DNA of 64,000 nt from NCBI RefSeq assembly GCF_023006505.1, contig NZ_JALBGV010000005.1:1-64000 (forward strand). The letters are read 5' to 3'. Shown here one piece after another: positions 42,565 to 52,473 of this stretch. The notes beneath the pieces are model-generated. The model made no database searches. It was not told the origin of the DNA and was given only the letters and a program-made list of their open reading frames with translations. This DNA comes from Neorhizobium sp. SHOUNA12A (GTDB lineage: Bacteria; Pseudomonadota; Alphaproteobacteria; Rhizobiales; Rhizobiaceae). Each line of letters begins with the position of its first letter. Within the stretch, counting starts at the first letter, position 1. Both the position numbers and the translations under genes were made by a program.

Positions 42565-43716
42565 TCAGACGACGCGTTGCCGGTCTGCAGCCGGAAGCCC
42601 GGCGAGCGCTCTTTCCCTGATCTCGTCTGCATCGGAACCCTGCAGCGGAACCGGGCCTGGAGGCAGACCTTGGTCCACCGGCCTGCCGACGGAAATCGGC
42701 AGCAGTTCAAGTCTCTCGCACGTACCGTCATCGGCAAGCGTCAGCCGGATTGCGGCGCTGCGCCAGACATCGACACCTTTTTGGTCATAGGTCGCCGGCC
42801 GCCGCGTATGGAAAACGAAGTTGCCGAGACCGGCGATGATCGCTCGCCCGCGATGAAAGGTGATCGGCTGCATGACCGGTGCGCCGGTGCCGAGAACCAG
42901 GTCCGCGCCGCTGTCGATCAGGCCGCGGCACAGATCGAGCAGCCAGTCGGGCGTCGTTTTCCAGTTCGCATCCCAATGATGGCCGTGGATTGCAACCGCG
43001 ACCAGGTCGCCGATCGCCTTCGCGGCATCGACGCCGTCGACGAGCCGCTGCATGTCCTTTTCGTCGGCAGTCCAGCGGGCGCCGATCGCGTCGCCGGCAA
43101 CGACGGGCGTACCGAAGACGTCCAACTCCGGGCGTTCGCCGAGGTCATAACCGACCGCAGCACGCGCCGCGCCGCGCTTGTCGTCACCGAGCGTCCCGAC
43201 GATCCGTTTGAGCGTCTCGAATTCCGCAGGCGGCGCGGTTACCGTCCGCCTCATCCGCAAGGGTGTTATGCCGCTGCGATCGACCGAGGCGTAGTTGATG
43301 TCCGGCTGAGGTCCGAGATCGACGGAGAAGATAGCGAGCGATCTATGAGGTCCTGGCACGATCGCCGGCGCTGCGGCCTGCTCGATATCCGACCCGCTGC
43401 CGGCAAGCTTCAGCCCGGCCGCTTCCACGGCGGCGCGCGTCGATGCGATGCCCGGCGGGCCGAGGTCGAAGGCGTGGTTGTTGGCATGCGTCACCGCATG
43501 AAAGCCGAGTTCCCGTACCGAGACGAGAGCATCCGCCGAGGCCAGATGCAGCGTTTTCGTCTTGGTCGGCCATGCCCCTGCAGTCTCCACCGTCGCTTCG
43601 AGATTGCCGAAGGCCACATCCGCCTCGAGGAAATCCCGAACCTCGGCCTGCCCCTCGCCACAGAGGTCGAGGGGGCCGTGGATCAGGATTTGGCCGGTAA
43701 CGGCGACGGTCAGCAT
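42565..43716 (-). CDS. CapA-like protein (metallophosphatase fold, degenerate site)
   Basis: A 383-residue protein of the CapA / poly-gamma-glutamate synthesis (PGA_cap) family. Recognisable blocks are FGNLEATVE, VTHANNHAFDLG and IIAGLGNFVFHTRRP. Two metal-site blocks are altered. The usual TGDV/IM at the start reads VTGQILI, with Gln for the metal-binding Asp. The usual GHHPHVLQP reads GTGAPVMQP, losing both His. Catalysis may therefore be lost or changed. It is the last gene of the LysR-linked peptide ABC operon, eight bases after the CocE-like gene. No signal peptide is visible, whereas CapA itself is membrane-anchored. Confidence 0.82.
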   Translation of the reverse strand: MLTVAVTGQILIHGPLDLCGEGQAEVRDFLEADVAFGNLEATVETAGAWPTKTKTLHLASADALVSVRELGFHAVTHANNHAFDLGPPGIASTRAAVEAAGLKLAGSGSDIEQAAAPAIVPGPHRSLAIFSVDLGPQPDINYASVDRSGITPLRMRRTVTAPPAEFETLKRIVGTLGDDKRGAARAAVGYDLGERPELDVFGTPVVAGDAIGARWTADEKDMQRLVDGVDAAKAIGDLVAVAIHGHHWDANWKTTPDWLLDLCRGLIDSGADLVLGTGAPVMQPITFHRGRAIIAGLGNFVFHTRRPATYDQKGVDVWRSAAIRLTLADDGTCERLELLPISVGRPVDQGLPPGPVPLQGSDADEIRERALAGLPAADRQRVV

Positions 43717-43724
43717 GGCCTAGT

Positions 43725-45635
43725 TCATTTCGCGATGGGCATCAGCCCCACCATTGCCGCTCCACCGACGATCGGCAGGCGGATGGCAGATGCACGCGTA
43801 CCATCGCAGAAAACTGTGTTGCGGGCCACTTGGCTTGTGCGCCCCCGGCCCTCCGGCGCATAGCTATTTGGATTTATATCGTACTTCGGGAAGTTGGATG
43901 ATGAGATATCAACCCTGATGCGGTGGCCCTTGGCGAACAGGTTGGCGGTCGCGAACGGTTCGATCGTCACCTTGAACACCTCGCCCTCGACGATCGGTTC
44001 AGGCTTTTCGAAGGAATTGCGGTAGCGGCAGCGGATAATCCCGTCGGTGATGTTGAGCGCATACCCGGTCGGGTAATCCTTGCTCGGCGGATAGACATCG
44101 ACGAGTTTCGCGGTGAAATCCGTGTCCGGCGCATCGGACGAGACGTAGAGCTCGACCGTGATCGGCCCGACTACGGCGACATCTTCGGCGAGCGGCTCTG
44201 TCTCGAAGGAGAGCACGTCGGCACGCGCCGAAAGTGGCAGGCCCGGATGTTTCGAGCCGTAGAATTTCTCTCCCTCGCGCTGGTCGAAACCGCCGCCTTC
44301 GAAAATCGGCTGGCCGCTTGTCAGCGATCCGCCGATGGTCGGAACCGGGTTCTTAGGGTCGAAATCGTAGGTGAAGGGCGCGGCACTCGTTTTCGGCTTC
44401 TCGGTCGAAAGCGAGCCGTTCTCATGGATGTAATAGTTGCGGAATTCCGTTCCCGGCAGCGGCCAGTCGCTTGCTTCGATCCAGCGTCCGCCGTGATCCA
44501 GGCGCCCGTCCGGATTGCGCATGCCGGACCCGCCGCCCATCACGAAGGCGCGCACCATCGGTTCCTGAGCAACCGTATTGTCGTTGGCCTTCAGCCAATG
44601 GTCGAACCAGTTGCGGCGGAAGGATAGCCAGCTTTCCACGACGTTCCCGCCGAGCGGCGCAGTCGGCCCGAAAGATGTATCGCCGGCGAGCGTCGTGTTG
44701 CGGTTGCCGTGCAGCCACGGTCCCATGATCAGCTGTAGCGGTCGGCTGTCCTTGCCGGAAAGGCCGCGATAATTGTCGAGCGTCGACTTCACATAAGCGT
44801 CGTACCAGCTCGACATCAGCACGATGGGCACTTCCGGAAAAGTCTCGTAGAAACCCTCCATATAAAGGCCGACACGACGCCAGCTTTCGTCGAACGTGCC
44901 GCTGCGCCACTGGTCGAGCAGGTAGCTTTCGTATTCCGGCATCCAGCGCACCGGAGAATTGCCTTCGCTCCAGGGCATGACGTTGAACCATGCGTGAAGA
45001 TCCTCCGCTTCGATCGCCGCACGGGCAAATTCGTTGCCTTCGCCGATCGCCTGGTTGTAGGCCCAGGTCGCCTGCTTCAGCTCGAATGCGCCGCCCTGGC
45101 GGATGCCGCACTGATAGGCGTTCGAGAATCCCCCCGAGTCCATCACCATGCAGGCCAGCCCCGGCGGGTTGAGGCAGGCGAGCGCCGCTTGCGTATGCGC
45201 CGCGTAGGAAAGGCCCATCGTCCCGAACTGGCCGTTTGACCACGCCTGTTCCACCAGCCAGCAGGCGGTATCGTAGCCGTCCGCAGCTTCTGAAATGTAT
45301 TTGCTGAATTCGCCCTCGGAATTGTAGCGGCCGCGGCAATCCTGGTAGATCACGGCATATCCGGCCCGGACGAAATAGCTTGCAACCTCATGGCGCTTCA
45401 TCGGCTCGGTCATGCCCACCTCGATCTCGGAACGCGAGCGCTCCGCCTTGCCGTAGGGCGTGCGTTCCATGATCGCCGGCAGTCGGCCGTCGATCACCTT
45501 GCCGTCCTTGGCCGGTCGGTAGACGTCGGTCGCGAGCTTTATGCCGTCGCGCATCGTCACCATCACATCGCGTTCGACGATCACGTCGTCAGCAATCACC
45601 TCGAAGCGCGATGGCGTCAGGGTATCCATGTCCAT
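43725..45635 (-). CDS. CocE/NonD-family alpha/beta hydrolase
   Basis: A 636-residue serine hydrolase of the X-Pro dipeptidyl-peptidase / cocaine-esterase family. The N-terminal domain has VMVTMRDGIKLATDVYRP, YQDCRGRYNSEGEF and the nucleophile motif GTMGLSYAA. A C-terminal jelly-roll domain includes VELYVSSDAPDTDFTAKLVD and HRIRVDISSSNFPKYDINPN, as in CocE. There is no signal peptide, so it acts in the cytoplasm. It lies 103 bases downstream of the peptide-type SBP gene and should hydrolyse an ester, amide or peptide brought in by that importer. Confidence 0.9.
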   Translation of the reverse strand: MDMDTLTPSRFEVIADDVIVERDVMVTMRDGIKLATDVYRPAKDGKVIDGRLPAIMERTPYGKAERSRSEIEVGMTEPMKRHEVASYFVRAGYAVIYQDCRGRYNSEGEFSKYISEAADGYDTACWLVEQAWSNGQFGTMGLSYAAHTQAALACLNPPGLACMVMDSGGFSNAYQCGIRQGGAFELKQATWAYNQAIGEGNEFARAAIEAEDLHAWFNVMPWSEGNSPVRWMPEYESYLLDQWRSGTFDESWRRVGLYMEGFYETFPEVPIVLMSSWYDAYVKSTLDNYRGLSGKDSRPLQLIMGPWLHGNRNTTLAGDTSFGPTAPLGGNVVESWLSFRRNWFDHWLKANDNTVAQEPMVRAFVMGGGSGMRNPDGRLDHGGRWIEASDWPLPGTEFRNYYIHENGSLSTEKPKTSAAPFTYDFDPKNPVPTIGGSLTSGQPIFEGGGFDQREGEKFYGSKHPGLPLSARADVLSFETEPLAEDVAVVGPITVELYVSSDAPDTDFTAKLVDVYPPSKDYPTGYALNITDGIIRCRYRNSFEKPEPIVEGEVFKVTIEPFATANLFAKGHRIRVDISSSNFPKYDINPNSYAPEGRGRTSQVARNTVFCDGTRASAIRLPIVGGAAMVGLMPIAK

Positions 45636-45738
45636 ATCCTCAAAATTGGCAAATCAATACCCGGGCCGGCCCCACCACACGTCAGGCCGGCCCAGGATGT
45701 TGCGGCTCCGGAAAGAGGGGCCGCAGCAAAGACCAGGC

Positions 45739-47313
45739 CTACTTGGCGATGCCGGCAAGCGTCGCGCTGGTGTCTTCCGTCATGTTGGCGACATAGGAGA
45801 CGTTCGCCTTGCCGGCCCAGTGAACCTTCTGCCAGTAGAGCGGGATGACCGGCACGTCGGCGAACACCATCTTGGTCGCCTTCTGCAGCAGCTCCACGCG
45901 CTTCTTGACGTCGAATTCGGCGGTGGCGGCACGCATCGCATCGTCAAAGGCCGGGTTCGAATATTTCGTCCGGTTGAACGAGCCGGTACCGGCATCTTTG
46001 TTGGCCGTCATCAGCAGGTTGCGAAGACCGGTTGCCGAGGTCGGCGTAGAGTTGCCGAGCGAGAAGATGAAGGCGGAGAATTCGCCGGCTCCGGCGCCCT
46101 TGGTGTAGACGTTATAGGGCTGGGCGACGACGCCGTTGACCTTCAGGCCGCCGCGCGCAAACATCTGGCCGAGGGCCTGTGCCACTTCCGAGTCGCCCGG
46201 GAAGCGATCATTGGAGGTGTGGATGGTGATGCCGAAACCGTCCTTGTAGCCGGCTTCCGCCAGCAGTTTCTTGGCGTCCTCGGCGTTCATGGCCGGGGCC
46301 TTGATCGACGGATCGTTGCCGGCGACGCCGTTTGGCACCAGCTGGCCAGCGGCTTCCGCCGAGCCGTCGAGAATGCGGTCGATGATCAGCTGGCGGTTGA
46401 CCAGTTCCGAGAGCGCCTGGCGGACCTTGACGTCCTTCAGCGGGTTCTTGTCGAGCGGCTTGCCTTCCTTGTCGGTGATGAAGGGGCTCTTGTCGCGGGC
46501 GCTGTCGAGCGCAAGGTAGATCATGCGGGACGAGGCGATCGAGAAGACCTTGAGGCCGGAGATCCCCTGGAGGGTCTTCACATCGCCCGGCGGCACGGCG
46601 TCGATCAGATCGACGGCGCCGGAGCGAAGCGCGGCGACGCGCGATGCATCGTTGGAGATGAACTTTATCGTGACGTTTTCGAAATCCTGTTTCTTGCCCC
46701 AGAAGGCATCGTTGCGGGTGAGTGCCAAGTTGTCGCCCGGGGTCCAGGACTTGAACTTGTAGGCGCCGGTGCCGATCGCCGCCTTGCCGCTGTTGAAGTC
46801 CTCGATCGAGGCGCCTTCCGCGACCTTCTTCTCGACGATGTAGACGAAACCGACCTGTTCGATGAAATCGGGCGTCGGCTTCTTGGTCTTGAATTCGACG
46901 GTCAGGTTGTCGATCGCCTTCATGCTGTCGATCGCCCCGACATTGCCGGAAAACGGCGCCGGGCTGTTCGGGATGTCCTTGGCGCGGGTGAGCGAGAAGA
47001 TCACGTCCTCTGATGTCAACGGGTTGCCGTCATGGAATTTGACACCGTCGCGCAGTTTGATCTGCCAGGTCAGCGGATCGGTATTGGTCCAGGAGACGGC
47101 AAGCGCCGGCTCGACATTGATTGCCGGGTCGGTCTGCACCAGGCGGTCGAAGACCTGCATGGCAATGTTCTGGTTGTTGCCGGTGCGCGAAAACTGCGGA
47201 TCGATCGCCGAGGGCTCGGTGGCGCTGCCGAGTATCAGGTTCGCGGCCTGAGCCGAGCTCAGCGCGAGGACCGAGGCCGCAACCCCGGCCAGGAAAAATT
47301 TCATCGGTTTCAT
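45739..47313 (-). CDS. Peptide-type ABC transporter substrate-binding protein (family 5)
   Basis: A 524-residue SBP_bac_5 protein. The Sec signal is MKPMKFFLAGVAASVLALSS with cleavage after AQA. Family hallmarks are the LTWQIKLRDGVKFHDGNPLT segment and FNRTKYSNPAFDDAM near the C-terminus. It binds di/oligopeptides or chemically related solutes for the DppBCDF-type transporter encoded upstream. AAGGAAGGG precedes the start. The SBP gene comes after both ATPases, the reverse of the common dpp order. Confidence 0.92.
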   Translation of the reverse strand: MKPMKFFLAGVAASVLALSSAQAANLILGSATEPSAIDPQFSRTGNNQNIAMQVFDRLVQTDPAINVEPALAVSWTNTDPLTWQIKLRDGVKFHDGNPLTSEDVIFSLTRAKDIPNSPAPFSGNVGAIDSMKAIDNLTVEFKTKKPTPDFIEQVGFVYIVEKKVAEGASIEDFNSGKAAIGTGAYKFKSWTPGDNLALTRNDAFWGKKQDFENVTIKFISNDASRVAALRSGAVDLIDAVPPGDVKTLQGISGLKVFSIASSRMIYLALDSARDKSPFITDKEGKPLDKNPLKDVKVRQALSELVNRQLIIDRILDGSAEAAGQLVPNGVAGNDPSIKAPAMNAEDAKKLLAEAGYKDGFGITIHTSNDRFPGDSEVAQALGQMFARGGLKVNGVVAQPYNVYTKGAGAGEFSAFIFSLGNSTPTSATGLRNLLMTANKDAGTGSFNRTKYSNPAFDDAMRAATAEFDVKKRVELLQKATKMVFADVPVIPLYWQKVHWAGKANVSYVANMTEDTSATLAGIAK

Positions 47314-47333
47314 TATGTTCGTTCCCTTCCTTT

Positions 47334-48385
<1,052 letters not shown>

Positions 48386-48389
<4 letters not shown>

Positions 48390-49357
48390 GCGGCGCTCCA
48401 GAGATGGGGGTGGAAACAGCGGAACTCGCGATCGGCGGCGATTTCCAGCATAGGCTCAGTGGCGCAGACATCGGTGGCCCGGGCGCAGCGGTCGCGGAAG
48501 GCGCAGCCGGAGGGGCGCGACAGCGGCGAGGGCGCGAAACCCGGGATCGGTCGGAGTGGTTCGCCGCGCGGCACCGCCGCAGGCACGGCGCTGAGCAGGC
48601 CGGACGTGTAGGGATGGCGTGGCGCGGTGAGCACCCCATCGACCTGTCCCGCCTCGACGATGCGGCCCGCATACATGACCATGATCCGGTCCGCGAGCGC
48701 CGCGACGACGCCGAGATCGTGGCTGATCCAGATCAGCGCCATGCCGAACTCGCCGGCCAGCCGTTTGATCTCGAACAGGATCTGCGACTGGATCGTCACG
48801 TCGAGCGCCGTCGTCGGTTCGTCGGCGATGATCAGGTCCGGCCGGTGCAGCAGCGCGATGGCGATCGCCACGCGCTGGCGCATGCCCCCGGAAAACTGGT
48901 GCGGATAGGAATCCAGCCGCTCCTCCGGCGAAGGAATGCCGACGAGGCCGAGGGCATCCCGAGACCGGGCGCGGGCTTCCGCACGGGAAACCCGGTCATG
49001 CGCCTGCACGGTCTCGATCATCTGGGTGGCCACCGAGAGAACCGGGTTCAGCGTCATCATCGGATCCTGGAAGATCATCGCGATGCGTTTGCCACGGATG
49101 GCCCGCATCGCTGTCGGCGATTTCGTCAGCAGGTCTTCGCCGTTGAACAGGATCTGGCCGCTCACCACCCGACCCGGCGGATCGACGAGGCCGAGAATCG
49201 AGAAGCCGGTGATCGATTTGCCGGAGCCGGATTCGCCGACAAGCCCGACGATCTCCCGCTGACCGACCGTGAAGCTCACGTCGTCGACGGCCTTCAGCAC
49301 GCCGCGACGGGTCATGAAATGGGTGGAAAGGTTCTTGACTTCGAGGACGGGTGTCAT
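48386..49357 (-). CDS. Oligopeptide ABC transporter ATPase, DppD-like
   Basis: A 323-residue ATPase with Walker [10 protein letters not shown]-loop [11 protein letters not shown], signature FSGGMRQRV, Walker [13 protein letters not shown] and the C-terminal oligo_HPY motif with [15 protein letters not shown]. It forms the nucleotide-binding heterodimer with the DppF-like protein. The start at 49357 ([10 protein letters not shown]) fits homologues. It begins five bases after the DppC stop. Confidence 0.93.
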
Positions 49358-49362
49358 CGCGC

Positions 49363-50262
49363 TCACCTTTCGCCAAGTCGGGGATTGAGGACTTCGCGCA
49401 ACCGGTCGCCGACGATGTTGATCGAGAACACCAGCACGAGCAGCAGCACGCCCGGATAGACGCTGATCCAGTATTCGCCGGACATCAGAAGCTGGTAGCC
49501 GTTGGCGATCAAAAGCCCGAGCGACGGTTCGGTGATCGGAAGGCCGATACCGAGGAAGGAAAGCGTCGCTTCCGCCGAGATGGCGTTCGCCACCTGCAGC
49601 ATGCCGATGACGATCAGTGGCGGCAGACAGTTGGGCAGGATATGGCCGATCAGGATACGCGGTGTGCCGATGCCGAGCGTCACCGCCGCCTCGACATAAT
49701 CCTTGTTCTTCTCGACCAGTGCTGCACTCCTGACGGCGCGGGCAAATGTCGCCCACTGCACCAGGATCAGCGCGAAGATCACCTTCCAGAGGCCCTGGCC
49801 GAGAAGCGCCAGCAGCATCAGCGCCACGAGGATGGTCGGAAAGCCGAGCATCAGGTCAACGACGCGCATGATCAGCGTGTCGATGCGCCCGCCGAAATAA
49901 GCGGCGATCAAGCCAAGCACGGTGCCGACGATGAGCGCGACGAGACCGGAAAAAACACCGACGCCGAGGCTGGTGCGCAGGCCGTAGATCATCGCCGAAA
50001 ACATGTCGCGGCCCTGGCCGTCGGTGCCGAGCCAGTAGTTCATGCCGTCCATGCTCTGCGAGCCGGGCGGCAGCTTGGAATCGAGGATGTCCAGGACCGC
50101 GAGATCGAACGGGTTCTGGGGTGTCAGATAGGGCCCGATGACTGCGGCAAACAGCAGGATGATGCAGACGACGGCGGCAACGACCGCCTTCGGGCTGCGG
50201 CCGATGCCGGTAAACAGTCTGCCGAGCAGCATGTCTTCAGCAAAAAGGGCTCGAACGGTCAT
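49363..50262 (-). CDS. Peptide ABC transporter permease, DppC-like
   Basis: A 299-residue permease. It has an N-terminal cytoplasmic/TM1 segment (VVAAVVCIILLFAAVIGPYL), the DppC-type periplasmic LGTDGQGRDMFSAMIYG motif, and the coupling loop VEAAVTLGIGTPRILIGHILP. It pairs with DppB. Its start overlaps the DppB stop (ATGA at 50259-50262). Confidence 0.93.
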   Translation of the reverse strand: MTVRALFAEDMLLGRLFTGIGRSPKAVVAAVVCIILLFAAVIGPYLTPQNPFDLAVLDILDSKLPPGSQSMDGMNYWLGTDGQGRDMFSAMIYGLRTSLGVGVFSGLVALIVGTVLGLIAAYFGGRIDTLIMRVVDLMLGFPTILVALMLLALLGQGLWKVIFALILVQWATFARAVRSAALVEKNKDYVEAAVTLGIGTPRILIGHILPNCLPPLIVIGMLQVANAISAEATLSFLGIGLPITEPSLGLLIANGYQLLMSGEYWISVYPGVLLLVLVFSINIVGDRLREVLNPRLGER

Positions 50263-51233
50263 TGAGCGCCTCCCAGCCGGACGCGGGGATCGACGAGCGA
50301 ATAGAGCACGTCGACGACGAAATTGATGAAGATGAACAGGCTGACGATGACCAGCAGGTAGGCGACCACGACAGGCCGGTCGAGCCGCATGATGCTGTCG
50401 ATCAAAAGCTTGCCGATCCCCGGCCAGGCGAAGATCGTCTCCGTCACCACCGCAAAGGCGAGCATGCTGCCGAGTTCCAGGCCGATCACGGTGATCAGCG
50501 GGATCAGGATGTTCTTGAACACATGCACGAAGACGATGCGCCGTTCGGAAATGCCCTTGGCGCGCGCGAACTTGACGAAATCGAGCGGCATGGTCTCGCG
50601 CACCCCGGTGCGGGTGAGGCGGATGACCAGAGAGAGCTTGAACAGCGACAGGTTGATTGCCGGCAGGATGAGATGCGTCAGGCCGTCCAGCGTGAAGAGG
50701 CTTGAATGGAGCCCAAGAAATTCGCCCATCTGGCCGCGTCCGGTGGAGGGCAGCCAGCCGAGCCAGACGGAGAAGATCATGATCAGCATCATGCCCTGCC
50801 AGAAGCTCGGCAACGAGAAGCCGAAGATAGAGCCGGTCATGATCACTTCGTCGGTGGCGCTGTTCGGCTTCAGGCCGGACAGCAGGCCGAGCGGAATGCC
50901 GAGCAGCAGCGCGAAGACGAGGCCGGTCAGCGTCAGCTCCAGCGTCGCCGGCAGGCGTTCGAAGATCAGGCTGATGGACGGACGGTTGAAGACGAAGGAA
51001 CGGCCGAGATCCCCATGCAGCGCATTCCAGGCGAAGGTGAAGAACTGTTCCCAGAGCGGCTTGTCGAGGCCGAGCGAGGCGACCACCTGGGCGCGTTCCG
51101 CAGGGCTGGCATCCGGAGCGATCAGCATTTCGGCTGGGTCGCCGATCGCGTAGATGCCGATGAAGACGATGACCGCGGTCAGGATGAGGACGGCGATGCT
51201 CTGCAGGAAGCGGCGAATGACGAAAACCGTCAT
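50259..51233 (-). CDS. Peptide ABC transporter permease, DppB-like
   Basis: A 324-residue permease with the BPD_transp_1 N-terminal segment FVIRRFLQSIAVLILTAV. Further features are PLWEQFFTFAWNALHGDLG, the coupling loop KFARAKGISERRIVFVHVFKN, and a C-terminal helix ending LYSLVDPRVRL. It is the first gene of the minus-strand operon 51233-42565, with GGGAG nine bases upstream. Divergent from the LysR gene at 51443. Confidence 0.93.
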   Translation of the reverse strand: MTVFVIRRFLQSIAVLILTAVIVFIGIYAIGDPAEMLIAPDASPAERAQVVASLGLDKPLWEQFFTFAWNALHGDLGRSFVFNRPSISLIFERLPATLELTLTGLVFALLLGIPLGLLSGLKPNSATDEVIMTGSIFGFSLPSFWQGMMLIMIFSVWLGWLPSTGRGQMGEFLGLHSSLFTLDGLTHLILPAINLSLFKLSLVIRLTRTGVRETMPLDFVKFARAKGISERRIVFVHVFKNILIPLITVIGLELGSMLAFAVVTETIFAWPGIGKLLIDSIMRLDRPVVVAYLLVIVSLFIFINFVVDVLYSLVDPRVRLGGAQ

Positions 51234-51337
51234 AGCATGCGCTCCCGCTTATCCTTCGTCCCGCAGGGACAGAGAATTTTCATGAAAGACGTTCCCTTTT
51301 CTCTTTGTTGACGCAGACGATAGCGGTCCGGGAAGGA

Positions 51338-51373
51338 TGCGCAATATTATGCGCGGAACGCATGGTCCTATGC
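51338..51373. promoter_or_regulatory. Tandem palindromes in the dpp-lysR divergent promoter
   Basis: Two inverted repeats: GCGCA-N6-TGCGC (51338-51353) and CGCAT-N6-ATGCG (51358-51373), whose centres are 20 bp apart, two helical turns. A related TTTTGCGCG follows. They lie about 105-140 bases from dppB and 70-105 from lysR. The arrangement is typical of binding and activation sites for a LysR-type tetramer. Confidence 0.65.
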
Positions 51374-51442
51374 GTTTTGCGCGTGGAAACCTTGTTCGAT
51401 GTCTTTGCTTGTGTTCGCCGTCGCCTTCCGTAGGATCGCGAC

Positions 51443-52339
51443 ATGAATTTCAAGCAACTCGAAATCTTCAAGACGATCATGGATACCGGCTCGACGATGG
51501 CAGCCGCTGCCCAGCTCGGCCTGTCGCAGTCGGCGATCAGCCGTCAGCTCGCGTCGCTGGAAGAGGAGATCGGGCGCGAACTTTTCCTGCGCGACAAGGG
51601 TCGTCTGATCCCGCGGCCGGAAGCGCATCTCTTGGTCGACGAGGTGGATGATGTCGCCGAGAGCGTTGCCCGGTTGCGCGTCAAGGTCGGAGACGTCCGC
51701 TCCGGCGCCTTCGGCGAGGCGCTGATCCGGGTGGCCTTCCCGCACAGCCTCGCGACCACCATGCTGCCGCCGATCCTCGCCCGCTTCAAGGCCGATCACC
51801 CGCGCGTCACGGTGGAAATCCTGAGCGGCCCCTATGATGCGATCGAGCGGATGGTGCGCGGCCGCGTCGCCGATCTCGGCTTTGTCCGGCTGCCACCGGA
51901 GGAACATTCCTTCGACGCCCGCCCGCTCTTTGCCAGCGGCACGACCTGCGTGATGCCGGCCGGCCATCCGCTGGCCGCCAAGCAAGCGATCGACGTCAAC
52001 GATCTCGCCCGCAACGACCTGATCCTGCTCGGTCGACAGCGCGTCAACCGCAACGAGCTGGAACACGAACTGCGCCGTATGGTGCCGACCTACCGCTGCA
52101 GCCTCGAAGTCCATTCGGTCGAAACGGCCTGCGCCTGCGCAGCCCAGGGCCTCGGCATCGCCATCGTGCCGTCGCTGATCGCCGAATTCTTTCGCAGCGA
52201 TGCGCTCGCCATGCGGCCCTTCGTGCCGGACAAGATCGCCGATTACGGGATCATCACCATGCCCGGCGCGCCGCTGTCCTGGACGGCCGAGGCCTTCATC
52301 AACATCATCAAGACGAATTCGGGCGAAACCGCGCTCTAA
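51443..52339 (+). CDS. LysR-family transcriptional regulator
   Basis: A 298-residue LTTR. The N-terminal winged HTH (residues 1-60) reads MNFKQLEIFKTIMDTGSTMA then QLGLSQSAISRQLASLEE. The periplasmic-binding-like effector domain (about 90-295) includes RVAFPHSLATTMLPPIL and AAQGLGIAIVP. AGGA sits eight bases before the ATG. It is divergent from the peptide ABC operon and probably activates it and represses itself through the tandem palindromes at 51338-51373. Confidence 0.93.
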   Translation: MNFKQLEIFKTIMDTGSTMAAAAQLGLSQSAISRQLASLEEEIGRELFLRDKGRLIPRPEAHLLVDEVDDVAESVARLRVKVGDVRSGAFGEALIRVAFPHSLATTMLPPILARFKADHPRVTVEILSGPYDAIERMVRGRVADLGFVRLPPEEHSFDARPLFASGTTCVMPAGHPLAAKQAIDVNDLARNDLILLGRQRVNRNELEHELRRMVPTYRCSLEVHSVETACACAAQGLGIAIVPSLIAEFFRSDALAMRPFVPDKIADYGIITMPGAPLSWTAEAFINIIKTNSGETAL

Positions 52340-52473
52340 TTGCCGTCGTATGTTTTCCGGCGTTTTGCATTTTCCGGTTCACGCTCTTATCAATTCGTAT
52401 AGATGCGCGTTCCGCGGTTTCCCGTCGGGGCGCAAGACGCTAAGTAATGCCTAATGGAATACCGGGAGCAGAC

